Of a stretch of DNA of 17,744 nt, positions 7,321 through 15,322 are shown piece by piece (positions within the stretch are counted from its first letter, which is position 1; every line of letters begins with the position of its first letter). The stretch comes from an uncultured Senegalimassilia sp. GTDB lineage: Bacteria; Actinomycetota; Coriobacteriia; Coriobacteriales; Eggerthellaceae. The notes under the pieces are model-generated. The model saw only the letters and a list, made by a program, of their open reading frames with translations. It had not been told where the DNA came from and ran no database searches. Location: contig CAKUJT010000054.1 in the NCBI GenBank assembly GCA_934661765.1, forward strand, positions 1 to 17,744. Reading direction: 5' to 3'. Made by a program: the position numbers and the translations under genes.

Positions 7321-7392
7321 GCGCGGTCTGGCCGCGCAACGGAATGGGAACCCGTTCAGACGCTCCGTACGATGCGGATATCGTGCGGAGCG
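7321..7392 (+). terminator. Two hairpins after the Hpt gene
   Basis: The first is a 6-bp GC stem (7321-7326 with 7332-7337). The second is a 13-bp stem (7361-7373 with 7380-7392, one U-G pair) around a 6-nt loop. Neither is followed by a proper T-run. They probably mark the end of the signalling transcript or slow polymerase before menB. Confidence 0.4.
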
Positions 7393-7422
7393 TGCTTATG
7401 TCGGGCGAATTCGCTACCATTG

Positions 7423-7436
7423 TTACGTACACGTAA
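7423..7436. promoter_or_regulatory. Palindrome TTACGT-AC-ACGTAA upstream of menB
   Basis: Perfect 6-bp arms with a 2-bp centre lie 48 bp before the menB start, in a local AT-rich patch. A poor -10-like TACCAT (7415-7420) is directly to its left, so a bound repressor here would cover the start of transcription. The form is that of a homodimeric regulator site. The cognate regulator is not in the window. Confidence 0.35.
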
Positions 7437-7484
7437 AACTTCGCGCAAACCCTTGCGTTTTCGCGTAGCAGCGGAAGGAATCAC

Positions 7485-8324
7485 ATGAGCGACATCCAGT
7501 GGCAACCTGGAAAGCAATACCGCGAGATCGTCTACGAAACGTACGAGGGCATCGCGAAGATCACCATCAACCGTCCCGCCAGGCGCAACGCCTTCACGCC
7601 CCTGACGGTCAACGAGATGTACGACGCGTTCTCCGTTGCGCGTGATGACGCCTCCGTCGGCGTCATCATCCTCACAGGCGCCAACCATGGCGGCCGTCAC
7701 GAGGATGAGGCGTTCTGCAGCGGCGGCGACCAGAAGATCCGCGGCAACGGCGGCTACGTCGGCGAGGACAACATCCCCCGCCTGAACGTGCTCGACCTGC
7801 AGCGACTGATCCGTGTGGTGCCCAAGCCGGTCATCGCCATGGTCAACGGCTACGCCATCGGCGGCGGCCACGTGCTGCACATCCTGTGCGACCTGTCCAT
7901 CGCCGCGGAAACGGCGAAGTTCGGCCAGACGGGCCCGAAGGTGGGCAGCTTCGACGCCGGCTACGGCGCGGGTTACCTGGCGGCAATGGTCGGCCAGAAG
8001 AAGGCGCGCGAGATCTGGTACCTGTGCCGCCAGTACACGGCGCAGGAGGCGCTTGACATGGGCATGGTCAACAAGGTGGTGCCCTTCGAGCAGCTCGAGG
8101 AGGAGACCGTGCAGTGGGCGCGCGAGATGCTGCAGTTCAGCCCCACGGCGCTGCGCTTCATGAAGGCGTCCTTCAACGCCGCCACCGACGGCCTGGCCGG
8201 CCTGCAGCAGTTCGCCGGCGACGCCACGTTGCTGTACTACACCACCGACGAGGCGAAGGAGGGTCGCGACGCGTTCAAGGAGAAGCGCAAGCCCGACTTC
8301 TCCAAGTATCCGAAGTTCCCGTAA
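7485..8324 (+). CDS. menB: 1,4-dihydroxy-2-naphthoyl-CoA synthase MenB
   Basis: Ring-closing Dieckmann-type condensation of o-succinylbenzoyl-CoA to 1,4-dihydroxy-2-naphthoyl-CoA; a crotonase-fold, usually hexameric cytosolic enzyme. The 279-aa length is normal. Seen: [11 protein letters not shown] (77-87), the oxyanion-hole region NGYAIGGGH (121-129), [16 protein letters not shown] (146-161) with active-site S155 and D157, and the diagnostic C-terminal [12 protein letters not shown]. The Gly in QTG is the residue type of bicarbonate-dependent MenB enzymes, rather than those supplying an internal Asp. The ATG at 7485 follows GGAAGGA. It begins the second half of the men cluster and is 41 bp upstream of the menE-menC fusion, almost certainly in one transcript. 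Confidence 0.97.
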   Translation: MSDIQWQPGKQYREIVYETYEGIAKITINRPARRNAFTPLTVNEMYDAFSVARDDASVGVIILTGANHGGRHEDEAFCSGGDQKIRGNGGYVGEDNIPRLNVLDLQRLIRVVPKPVIAMVNGYAIGGGHVLHILCDLSIAAETAKFGQTGPKVGSFDAGYGAGYLAAMVGQKKAREIWYLCRQYTAQEALDMGMVNKVVPFEQLEEETVQWAREMLQFSPTALRFMKASFNAATDGLAGLQQFAGDATLLYYTTDEAKEGRDAFKEKRKPDFSKYPKFP

Positions 8325-8365
8325 GTCGTTTCAGCAGTTCAAGGTAAGGTAGGCGCAGAACCCTC

Positions 8366-11215
8366 ATGATCGGCGTATTCGAAGGCATGGTGCGGCAGAA
8401 CCCGCAGCGCACGTGCTTCACGTTTGTCGATAAGGAAGGGAACGTGGAAGCGTTCTCGTACAGGGAAGCCCGCATGATGGCGGCGGGCCTGGCCAGCCTG
8501 TTGCGTCGAAGGGGCGTCGAGCCGGGCGACGCCGTGGTGGTCGACCTGCCGAACAACCCGGCCTTCGTCATCATGCTGCTTGCGGCCGCCTACGGCGGGT
8601 TCTCGCTCATCACCATGAACACGCGCCTGACCGATGCCGAGAAGCAGGCGCGCCTGCTCGACCTGCAGCGCTCCCGCGCCGTGAACGTCGCTTACACCGT
8701 CGACATGTCGAACGCGGCGCATTTGCTGCAAACTGTGGCCGACGAGGCCACCGGCACCGCCGAGACGGCCTCCCACGGCCGCGGCCACGCACAGCGCACG
8801 GCCTTCGCGGCGCGAACCAACATCGCCACGGCCGAGGCTCGCACCACCCGCGCGCTCGGCCGCGCGGGCCACGGCCGCCAGGCGGCGGCGCGCCGTCGCG
8901 AGGACGTCGCCCGCCAGGATGCCGTGGAAAGCGTCATCCACTTCGCCGAACGCGGCGCGCATGTGTTCGATCACGGCGCCGTGGCGGTGGTCATGTTCAC
9001 TTCCGGCACCACCGGCCGCTCGAAGGCCGTGCCTCTGACCTGGGACAACCTGTGCGGTTCGGCGGCGGTTTCGAATGCCGCGCTCAACCGCCGCGGCGAG
9101 GGCCTGTGGCAGGCGGCGCTGCCCTTGTACCACGTGGGCGGCCTGCAGATGGTGGTGCGCAGCTTCCTGAACGCGAACCCGTTCATCCTCTACGAGCGCT
9201 TCGACGCCCGCCGCGTGCTGGCCGACGCCGCCCGCCGCGGCGCCACCCATATCTCGGTGGTCGATAAGATGCTGCAGGACATGCTGGCGGCGCCGAACGC
9301 CGACCAGCTGCGCCGCTACGTGTGCATCCTGCTGGGCGGGGGTCCGCTGAACGCGCAGACGCTCGGCAACGCTCTGGCCGCGCGTGCCCGCGTGTACGCC
9401 AGCTACGGCATGACCGAGACGTCCAGCAACATCGCGAACTCCCTGGTGCTGCCCGGTTTCACGGGCGGCATGCAGCTGCTTCCCGGCTATGAGGCGCGCA
9501 TCGTGGACGCCGGCCCCGACGGGTTCGGCCGCCTTGCCGTGCGCGGCCCCGGGCTGTTTTCCGGCTACCTGAACGCGCGGGCCGCCTACACGGCCGACGG
9601 GTTCTTCCTCACCGGCGACACGGCGGCCATTGCGCCCGACGGCAAGCTGTACGTCAAGGAGCGCACCGACGATATGTTCATTTCAGGCGGGGAGAACGTT
9701 TACCCTGCTGAGATCCGTGAGAAGCTGCTGCGCGTGCCCGGCGTGGCCGACGCCTACATCTTCGGCGCTCCCGACGAGAAGTGGGGCCGCCGCCCGGTCG
9801 GCTTCATCGAGCGCGATGCGGCATTCGACCCGCCCAGGCCCCTGTCCGCCTCCGTCGGCACGAGCGTCGCGGGGCAGCGCGGCCGCACCGTTTCCGATCG
9901 CATATTCGCCCAGGAGGCGGCGCGCAGCGTGGCATCCCAGCTGTCGCGCGTGTACCAGCCGAAGCACCTGTTCGTGTTGGATGCGTTCCCGCGCACGGGC
10001 ATCGGCAAGGTGGACCGCTCGGCCCTGCGCAAGTTCTACGAGCAGCGCATCGAGGTCAAGCGCGTGAACCTGTACCGCATCCGCCTGCCGTTCCGCAAGC
10101 CCTTCGCCACGGCGAAGGGGACGTTGTCGTTCCGCGAATCGCTGCTGGTGGAAGTGGTGGACCACGCCGGCCGCACGGGCCTGGGCGAGTGCGCGGCCTT
10201 CCCCACCGACTGGTATCTGCCCGAAACGCTCGACCAGGACCTGCGCATCCTGCAGGAGCAGCTCATCCCCCTGGTGCTGAACACGGTGCTCCTGCACCCC
10301 TCCGAGGCCGACGGCCTGCTGGCGGCGTGCCCGGGCGCCGATGCGCTGCCCATGGCGCGCGGGGCCATCGAGCCGGCGCTGTGGGACCTGTACGGCAAGA
10401 TCGTCGGCCAGCCGCTGTGGCGGCTCATCGGCGGGCAGGCGCCCGACGACGGCAGGCCCGCATCGGCGTTGGCGGGGGCCGCCGTGCCCGTAGGCTCGGT
10501 GTCCGATACGCTGGCCGCCGTGCAGCGTTGCGTGGACGACGGGTACACGCGCGTCAAGCTGAAGGTGACGCCGGGCACGGCGCCGTTTTGCGTGCAGGCG
10601 GTGCGCGAGGCGTTCCCCGACCTGGTCATATCGCTGGATGCGAACCAAAGCTTCACCGAGCGCGACCTTGACGTGCTGCGCGGCCTCGACGCGCTGAGGA
10701 TCGCCTGGATCGAGGAGCCCCTCGACCCGCGCCGCCCGCCCGCCAACGGACCGCACGACCTGTTCGCGCGCCTGGCCCAGCTGCAGCGCCGCATCCAGAC
10801 GCCGGTGTGCCTGGACGAGTCCATCTTCACTGCAAGCGATTTGGCGAAGGCGCTCAAGCACCAGGAGCTGAAGTGCTACGCGCTCAAGATCGGGAAATTC
10901 GGCGGCATCCAGCCTGCGCTGCAGTTCGTGCGCATGGCGAACGCGCGCGGCATGAGCGTGTGGATGGGCGGCATGTACGACACCGGCATCTCACGGCGCA
11001 TGCATGCGGCGTTCCAGATGCTGCCCGGCGTGGTCGATGCGGGCGACATCGGCGCCACCTCGCGCTACTTCGACGTCGACGTCACCGACCCGCCGTACAC
11101 GGTGGAGCGCGGGACGGTCACGCTCGAGCGCCGAGGCCACGAGCACGGTCTGGGCTGCGCGCTCGATCGATCCGCCTTGTCGCGCGTGCTCATCGATCAG
11201 CAGACATTCGAATAA
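8366..11215 (+). CDS. menE-menC: Fused OSB-CoA ligase (MenE) and OSB synthase (MenC)
   Basis: One 949-aa polypeptide joins two consecutive menaquinone steps, with the later enzyme first. Residues 1-565 are an AMP-forming acyl-CoA ligase: FTSGTTGRSKAV (211-222), YGMTETS (347-353), TGDT (416-419), SGGENVYPAEI (440-450) and TGIGKVDR (544-551, with adenylation lysine K548). Residues about 566-949 are an enolase-superfamily OSB synthase: KLKV (K731, K733), DAN (D758), EEP (E783/E784), CLDES (D817), catalytic K841 in LKIGKFGG and GGMYDTGISRRMH (868-880). There is essentially no linker between YEQRIEV and the first MenC strand. The ligase part is enlarged by an Arg/Ala/His-rich insertion (about 126-190) just before the P-loop and another near 486-515. 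MenC would supply o-succinylbenzoate directly to MenE. The reading frame is continuous with no sign of an internal stop. The ATG at 8366 follows AGG-rich sequence at 8341-8353. Confidence 0.93.
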   Translation: MIGVFEGMVRQNPQRTCFTFVDKEGNVEAFSYREARMMAAGLASLLRRRGVEPGDAVVVDLPNNPAFVIMLLAAAYGGFSLITMNTRLTDAEKQARLLDLQRSRAVNVAYTVDMSNAAHLLQTVADEATGTAETASHGRGHAQRTAFAARTNIATAEARTTRALGRAGHGRQAAARRREDVARQDAVESVIHFAERGAHVFDHGAVAVVMFTSGTTGRSKAVPLTWDNLCGSAAVSNAALNRRGEGLWQAALPLYHVGGLQMVVRSFLNANPFILYERFDARRVLADAARRGATHISVVDKMLQDMLAAPNADQLRRYVCILLGGGPLNAQTLGNALAARARVYASYGMTETSSNIANSLVLPGFTGGMQLLPGYEARIVDAGPDGFGRLAVRGPGLFSGYLNARAAYTADGFFLTGDTAAIAPDGKLYVKERTDDMFISGGENVYPAEIREKLLRVPGVADAYIFGAPDEKWGRRPVGFIERDAAFDPPRPLSASVGTSVAGQRGRTVSDRIFAQEAARSVASQLSRVYQPKHLFVLDAFPRTGIGKVDRSALRKFYEQRIEVKRVNLYRIRLPFRKPFATAKGTLSFRESLLVEVVDHAGRTGLGECAAFPTDWYLPETLDQDLRILQEQLIPLVLNTVLLHPSEADGLLAACPGADALPMARGAIEPALWDLYGKIVGQPLWRLIGGQAPDDGRPASALAGAAVPVGSVSDTLAAVQRCVDDGYTRVKLKVTPGTAPFCVQAVREAFPDLVISLDANQSFTERDLDVLRGLDALRIAWIEEPLDPRRPPANGPHDLFARLAQLQRRIQTPVCLDESIFTASDLAKALKHQELKCYALKIGKFGGIQPALQFVRMANARGMSVWMGGMYDTGISRRMHAAFQMLPGVVDAGDIGATSRYFDVDVTDPPYTVERGTVTLERRGHEHGLGCALDRSALSRVLIDQQTFE

Positions 11216-11217
11216 CA

Positions 11218-11267
11218 GGCGCCGCTTCCGGCGCCGCCGCGGCGGCCCGAGGCATCGTTCCCTCGGG
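11218..11267 (+). terminator. GC-rich hairpins after menE-menC
   Basis: Three GC-rich elements in a row: GGCGCC repeated around a 6-nt loop (11218-11235), a 14-bp self-palindrome (11233-11246), and a 7-bp stem pairing 11246-11252 with 11261-11267 followed by TCGTCCCTGTTTC. The last is the best candidate for the end of the menB-menEC transcript, although its T-tract is poor. The rest of the gap up to the antiporter (11268-11440) shows nothing recognisable. Confidence 0.5.
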
Positions 11268-11453
11268 TCGTCCCTGTTTCGGCGCGCTGTTGTCCGGCCT
11301 GGCCGTTGCGGCGTCGTTGCACCTGGGCCGTGCGATTCCGGCGCGCTTCGCCCCCTTCGGGCCGCTGCGTTCACGACGTATAGCGTCTCTCAAAACCGCG
11401 CATACACCCCTAGGCATTATTCATTTGCATCGGAAAATATCCTATACGAATCC

Positions 11454-11480
11454 TTTACATAGCCCTGTGTGGGGTATAGT
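11454..11480 (+). promoter_or_regulatory. Probable promoter of the amino-acid antiporter
   Basis: TTTACA (11454-11459) and TATAGT (11475-11480) resemble -35 and -10 boxes with a short 15-bp spacer, in the most AT-rich part of the gap, 34 bp upstream of the start codon. The short spacer suggests a weak or activated promoter. A small inverted repeat (11476-11480 with 11488-11492) overlaps the probable start of transcription. Confidence 0.45.
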
Positions 11481-11514
11481 AGTGAGAACTATTTACTCTG
11501 ACGAGGAGGGTTCG

Positions 11515-13035
11515 ATGAACAACGCTAACGAAGCGGCAGGCGCTTCTATGGCCGCTTCCGGCACGGTGACAACCGCATCCGGCGCGCTGCATGATCTGGA
11601 ACATCACGGCAAGCTGGGCATTTTCCGTCTAGTAGCGTCGGTCATCACGCTGATCCTCGGCGCCGGCGTGTTCACGCTGTCCGGCGATCAGGCCGCCCAT
11701 GGCGCCAGTGGTGCCGCCATCCTGACGGCCTGGGGTATCTCGGCCGTGGGCGTGCTGTGCCTGGTTATGACGTTTTTCGCGCTATCGCGCCTTAAGCCCC
11801 AGCTCAAGGGCGGCATCTACAGCTACGCGGCCGCTGGCTTCGGTGACTTCCTGGGCTTCAACAGCGCGTGGGGCTATTGGATTTCCGCCATCCTGTGCAC
11901 TGTCAGCTTCTCCGCGCTCCTGTGCGGCGCCCTGTCATATTTCTTCCCCATCTTCGGCACGGGCAACAACCTGGCCTCCGTCATCGTGGCCAGCTGCATC
12001 ATCTGGTTCTACGCGTTCCTGGTCAGCCGTGGCGTGAAGGAGGCGGCGGGCGTCAACCTGATCATCACCATCAGCAAGTTCGTCCCCATCTTCGTCGCGC
12101 TCACCGCCATCATCTTCTTCCAGAAGTTCGACGTGAACATCTTTATGGAGAACATGGCGCACGGCTCGGTGGAGGGCATGTCGTTCTTCGAGCAGGTCAG
12201 CGGCACCATGATGGTCACCATCTGGGTGTTCCTCGGCATCGAGGGCGCCGTGGCCATCTCTGGCCGTGCCAAGAAGGACAGTGACGTGGGCAAGGCCACC
12301 GTCATCGCCTTCGTCTGCGTGCTCACCATCTACCTGCTGGTCTCCACCCTGTCCATGGGCGTCATGCCGCTCTCCGAGCTGTCCGAGCTGTCCAACCCGG
12401 CGCTCGCCGGCGTCATGGAGCGCGCCGTCGGCCCGTGGGGCGCCATGCTCATCAACGGCGGCGTGGTCCTGTCCCTGGTCGGCGCCATGCTCGGCTACAC
12501 CGTGCTCTCCGCCGAGTGCCCCTACGAGGCGGCCGCCCAGGGCGGTTTTGTGAAGGCGTTCGCCCGTGTGAACAAGAAGGGCGCACCCATCGTCACGCTG
12601 GTCGTCACGAACCTGATCATCGAGGTGTTCCTCGTCATCATGCTGTTCTCCGAGAGCACGTACCAGTTCTTCTATGCGCTGTCCGCCGGCATGATCTTGC
12701 TGCCGTACCTGCTTTCGGCCGCGTATTTCGCGAAGGTCGCCTTCACCGAGGCTGATTCCTTCAAGGGCAAGCTGGGCGTTCCCGTGCCCGTTTGGCGCGT
12801 GTTCGCCGTTCTCGGCGTCATCTACAGCGTGTTCCTTGCGTGGGCAAGCGGCGCCGTCGGCGTTACACTCATGTCTATCCTGTATGCTCCTGGCATCTTG
12901 CTATATATCAAGGGCAAGAAGGAGCGTAGCCAGCCGTTCTTGGAGAACACGCTCGATCGCGTGGTTGCCGCCGTCATCCTCATCGCGGCCATCGTGTCGA
13001 TCGGCCTGCTGGTCACGGGAACGGTTTCCATTTAG
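11515..13035 (+). CDS. APC-family basic amino-acid antiporter
   Basis: A 506-aa inner-membrane transporter of the amino acid-polyamine-organocation superfamily, with about 12 hydrophobic helices beginning near residue 38 after a cytosolic Ala/Thr-rich leader. The TM1 substrate-binding motif GAGVF (49-53), the WVFLGIEGAVAISGRAKK segment (237-254) and the SAECPYEAA loop (332-340) are typical of the arginine/ornithine, lysine/cadaverine or histidine/histamine exchanger group. The substrate cannot be decided from sequence; arginine:ornithine exchange is the most attractive guess, but no arginine deiminase or decarboxylase gene is nearby. The frame is open far upstream inside menC, but the ATG at 11515 follows a strong GAGGAGGG (11503-11510). 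The next gene is 45 bp away on the same strand, so read-through into xpt is possible. Confidence 0.85.
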   Translation: MNNANEAAGASMAASGTVTTASGALHDLEHHGKLGIFRLVASVITLILGAGVFTLSGDQAAHGASGAAILTAWGISAVGVLCLVMTFFALSRLKPQLKGGIYSYAAAGFGDFLGFNSAWGYWISAILCTVSFSALLCGALSYFFPIFGTGNNLASVIVASCIIWFYAFLVSRGVKEAAGVNLIITISKFVPIFVALTAIIFFQKFDVNIFMENMAHGSVEGMSFFEQVSGTMMVTIWVFLGIEGAVAISGRAKKDSDVGKATVIAFVCVLTIYLLVSTLSMGVMPLSELSELSNPALAGVMERAVGPWGAMLINGGVVLSLVGAMLGYTVLSAECPYEAAAQGGFVKAFARVNKKGAPIVTLVVTNLIIEVFLVIMLFSESTYQFFYALSAGMILLPYLLSAAYFAKVAFTEADSFKGKLGVPVPVWRVFAVLGVIYSVFLAWASGAVGVTLMSILYAPGILLYIKGKKERSQPFLENTLDRVVAAVILIAAIVSIGLLVTGTVSI

Positions 13036-13080
13036 CGCAAGCCGCATGGTATAGGTAGGAATCGGAAGAGGGACAAGACA

Positions 13081-13659
13081 GTGGAACTGCTTGAAGAGCG
13101 CATCAGGCGCGACGGTGTGGTGAAGTCGGAAGGCGTTCTGAAGGTGGACGGCTTTCTGAACCACCAGATGGACATCAACCTGTTCAACGAGATGGGCAAG
13201 GAGCTCAAGCGCTTGTTCGCCGACGCGCCCATCAACAAGATCCTCACCATCGAGGCGTCGGGCATCGGCATCGCCGCCGTGGTGGCACAGCATTTCAACG
13301 TGCCGGTGGTGTTCGCGAAGAAGAGCCAGTCCATCAACCTTGACGGCGACGTGTACTCCACGAAGATCCAGTCGTTCACGCACCAGCGCATCTACGACGT
13401 CATCGTGTCGAAGAAGTTCCTGACCGCCGACGATCACGTGCTGCTCATCGACGACTTCCTGGCCAACGGCTGCGCCCTGAACGGCCTTATCGACCTGGTC
13501 GAGGAAGCTGGCGCCACGGTCGAGGGCATCGGCATCGCCGTGGAGAAGGGCTTCCAGCCCGGCGGCGACGACCTGCGCCGTCGCGGCTACCACCTGGAGT
13601 CGCTGGCCATCGTGCAGTCCATGAACCCCGAAACCGGTGAGATCGAATTCCGCCGATGA
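13081..13659 (+). CDS. xpt: Xanthine phosphoribosyltransferase
   Basis: Converts xanthine plus PRPP to XMP in purine salvage; a cytosolic type I phosphoribosyltransferase. The 192-aa length matches the Bacillus-type Xpt (about 194 aa). Seen: the N-terminal [13 protein letters not shown] (19-31), TIEASGIG (56-63), VVFAKK (76-81) and the PRPP-binding motif [11 protein letters not shown] (120-130), then [10 protein letters not shown] (154-163). The start is GTG at 13081, which aligns with the family N-terminus and follows GAAGAGGG (13065-13072). The stop overlaps the start of the xanthine permease gene (ATGA), so the two are translationally coupled. No purine riboswitch fits in the 45 bp upstream. 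Confidence 0.95.
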   Translation: MELLEERIRRDGVVKSEGVLKVDGFLNHQMDINLFNEMGKELKRLFADAPINKILTIEASGIGIAAVVAQHFNVPVVFAKKSQSINLDGDVYSTKIQSFTHQRIYDVIVSKKFLTADDHVLLIDDFLANGCALNGLIDLVEEAGATVEGIGIAVEKGFQPGGDDLRRRGYHLESLAIVQSMNPETGEIEFRR

Positions 13660-15053
13660 GCCTGCATATGAAGCCCTTCGATCACGACGAGCTGCTCAAG
13701 CTTGACGGCGACGTCCCGTTCGTCCGTTCGGTGCCGTACGGCATCCAGCATATCCTGGCCATGTTCGTGGCCAACCTGGCGCCCATCATGATCATCGCCG
13801 GCGCCGCCGGTCTTGATGATGTCTCCACCGGAGGTATGATCCAGGCCGCCATGCTGATCGCCGGCATCGGCACGCTCATCCAGCTCTTCCCCATCGGCCG
13901 CCTGGGCAGCGGCCTGCCCATCGTCATGGGCATCAGCTTCACCTTCGTCACCGTGCTCGCGGGCGTGGTGGCCACCTACGGCATGGGCGCGGCAATGGGC
14001 GCCATTATCGTGGGCGGCTGCATCGAGGGCGTGCTGGGCCTGTTCGCGCGGTATTGGCGCAAGCTCATCACCCCCATCGTCGCCGCCGTGGTGGTCACTT
14101 CCATCGGCTTCTCGCTGCTCTCCGTGGGCGCTACGTCGTTCGGCGGCGGCAGCGGTGCAGCCGATTTCGGCAGCCCGCGCAACCTGCTGCTCGGTACGGT
14201 GTCCCTGGTCGCCTGCCTGGCGTTCCAATGCCTGGTGAAGGGCAAGCAGAAGCACCTGTCCGTGCTGTTCGGCCTGGTCGTGGGCTATATCGTGGCGATT
14301 CCCCTGGGTGCTGTCGACTTCAGCTCGTTCTCCGACATCAAGCTGTTCGCCGCGCCGTCCATCATGCCGTTCACGCCCGAGTTCGACCTGGGCGCCATCA
14401 TCTCGGTCACCCTCATCTTCCTGGTGTCTGCCACCGAGACGCTCGGCGACACTACCGCCGTGTGCCAGACGGGCCTGAACCGCAACGTCACCGACAAGGA
14501 GCTCTCCGGCTCCATCGCCGCCGACGGCTTCGTCTCCGCGGTGTCCGGCTGCTTCGGCTGCATGCCCATCACGTCGTTCTCGCAGAACGTCGGCCTGGTG
14601 GCCATGACGAAGGTGGTCAACCGCAAGGCCATCGCCACGGGCGCGTGCATCATGATCCTGGCGGCGTTCTGCCCGATCATCAGCGCGCTGTTCAGCAGCT
14701 TGCCCGAGCCCGTTTTGGGCGGCTGCACCATCATGATGTTCGGCAACATCATCGTGGCGGGCTTCCAGATGATCGCTTCCGCCGGCTTCTCGCAGCGCAA
14801 CATCGTCATCGCGGCGCTGTCGCTGGCCATCGGCGTGGGCTTCACCCAGGTCGCCGAGATCTTCTCGTGCTTCCCCGAGTTGGTGCAGAGCGTGTTCGCG
14901 CAGAACTGCGTGGCCGTGGTGTTCCTGGTGGCCGTCGTGTCCAATCTGGTGCTGCCCCGGGATCGGGATATGGAGGTCAACGCCGCTGGTTCCGATGGCT
15001 TGTCGGACCCTGCCGGCGATGCTGATGCGAAGGGCGGTGAACCGGCTGCGTAG
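13656..15053 (+). CDS. NCS2-family xanthine permease
   Basis: A 465-aa nucleobase:cation symporter-2 protein that should import xanthine (possibly uric acid) by ion symport for Xpt to use. About 12-14 hydrophobic helices start near residue 30. Family landmarks: [11 protein letters not shown] (259-269), where E261 fits the essential TM8 Glu, and the NCS2 signature [15 protein letters not shown] (309-323) with substrate-binding Q310/N311. The ATG at 13656 overlaps the xpt stop; a second ATG at 13668 (residue 5) is also possible, and neither has a clear RBS, consistent with coupled translation. The C-terminal tail after 436 is Asp/Gly/Ala-rich. Immediately after the amber stop the same frame stays open and coding-like to 15143 (see findings). 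Xanthine specificity is inferred mainly from the xpt linkage. Confidence 0.92.
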   Translation: MSLHMKPFDHDELLKLDGDVPFVRSVPYGIQHILAMFVANLAPIMIIAGAAGLDDVSTGGMIQAAMLIAGIGTLIQLFPIGRLGSGLPIVMGISFTFVTVLAGVVATYGMGAAMGAIIVGGCIEGVLGLFARYWRKLITPIVAAVVVTSIGFSLLSVGATSFGGGSGAADFGSPRNLLLGTVSLVACLAFQCLVKGKQKHLSVLFGLVVGYIVAIPLGAVDFSSFSDIKLFAAPSIMPFTPEFDLGAIISVTLIFLVSATETLGDTTAVCQTGLNRNVTDKELSGSIAADGFVSAVSGCFGCMPITSFSQNVGLVAMTKVVNRKAIATGACIMILAAFCPIISALFSSLPEPVLGGCTIMMFGNIIVAGFQMIASAGFSQRNIVIAALSLAIGVGFTQVAEIFSCFPELVQSVFAQNCVAVVFLVAVVSNLVLPRDRDMEVNAAGSDGLSDPAGDADAKGGEPAA

Positions 15054-15143
15054 CGTGCTGCTGCTTTCGCCACGCTCGCCTCGGTGCCGGCTTTGGTCAA
15101 GGCCGCGGCTTCCGAGAAGCTGCAGGAGCGTGCCGAAAAGTAA
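15054..15143 (+). other. In-frame open extension after the permease amber stop
   Basis: Directly after TAG (15051-15053) the same frame continues for 29 sense codons to a TAA at 15141-15143. The codons are G/C-ending or otherwise ordinary for this genome, and the peptide is Ala/Val/Lys/Glu-rich and helix-like, ending KLQERAEK. This fits a former or alternative C-terminus of the permease, reached by read-through, suppression or before a recent nonsense mutation. It has no start codon or RBS of its own. Confidence 0.45.
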
Positions 15144-15241
15144 CGGTTCCGTAAAACGCGGTCTGACTTTTGGATATAGCGTAAAGGAACCCCGTGAATG
15201 CGGGTTCGCATGCCAAAATAGAAGAGCTACCTGATTAGCAG

Positions 15242-15287
15242 GCCTCCGGTGTGCTGGGGGCTCGGAGGCGGGCCAAGTGCCCGCCTC
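15242..15287 (+). promoter_or_regulatory. Terminator/antiterminator-like leader of the CNNM gene
   Basis: A perfect 9-bp hairpin (15265-15273 with 15279-15287, 5-nt loop) is followed by TTCGATATG and looks like a weak terminator. A competing 7-bp pairing joins 15242-15248 to 15263-15269, so the shared segment 15265-15269 can be in only one fold. It lies 36 bp before the CNNM/CBS start codon. A possible promoter is the TATAGC at 15175-15180, though its -35 is poor. A paired GGTTCC/GGAACC (15145-15150, 15186-15191) lies upstream. No known riboswitch class was recognised. Confidence 0.4.
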
Positions 15288-15322
15288 TTCGATATGTACC
15301 CGACATAAGGAGACCCGCTTTT

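Noticed and set aside
10807..11514. Upstream extension of the antiporter frame through menC
   Set aside because: Out-of-frame reading of menC and the intergenic hairpins; the promoter and strong RBS support the start at 11515.
13036..13080. Purine riboswitch before xpt
   Set aside because: Only 45 bp separate the genes, too short for the aptamer and expression platform, and no matching conserved core was seen.
15180..15290. tRNA or known riboswitch in the CNNM leader
   Set aside because: The GGTTC-like stretch and stems do not form a cloverleaf, and no known riboswitch core could be matched by eye.
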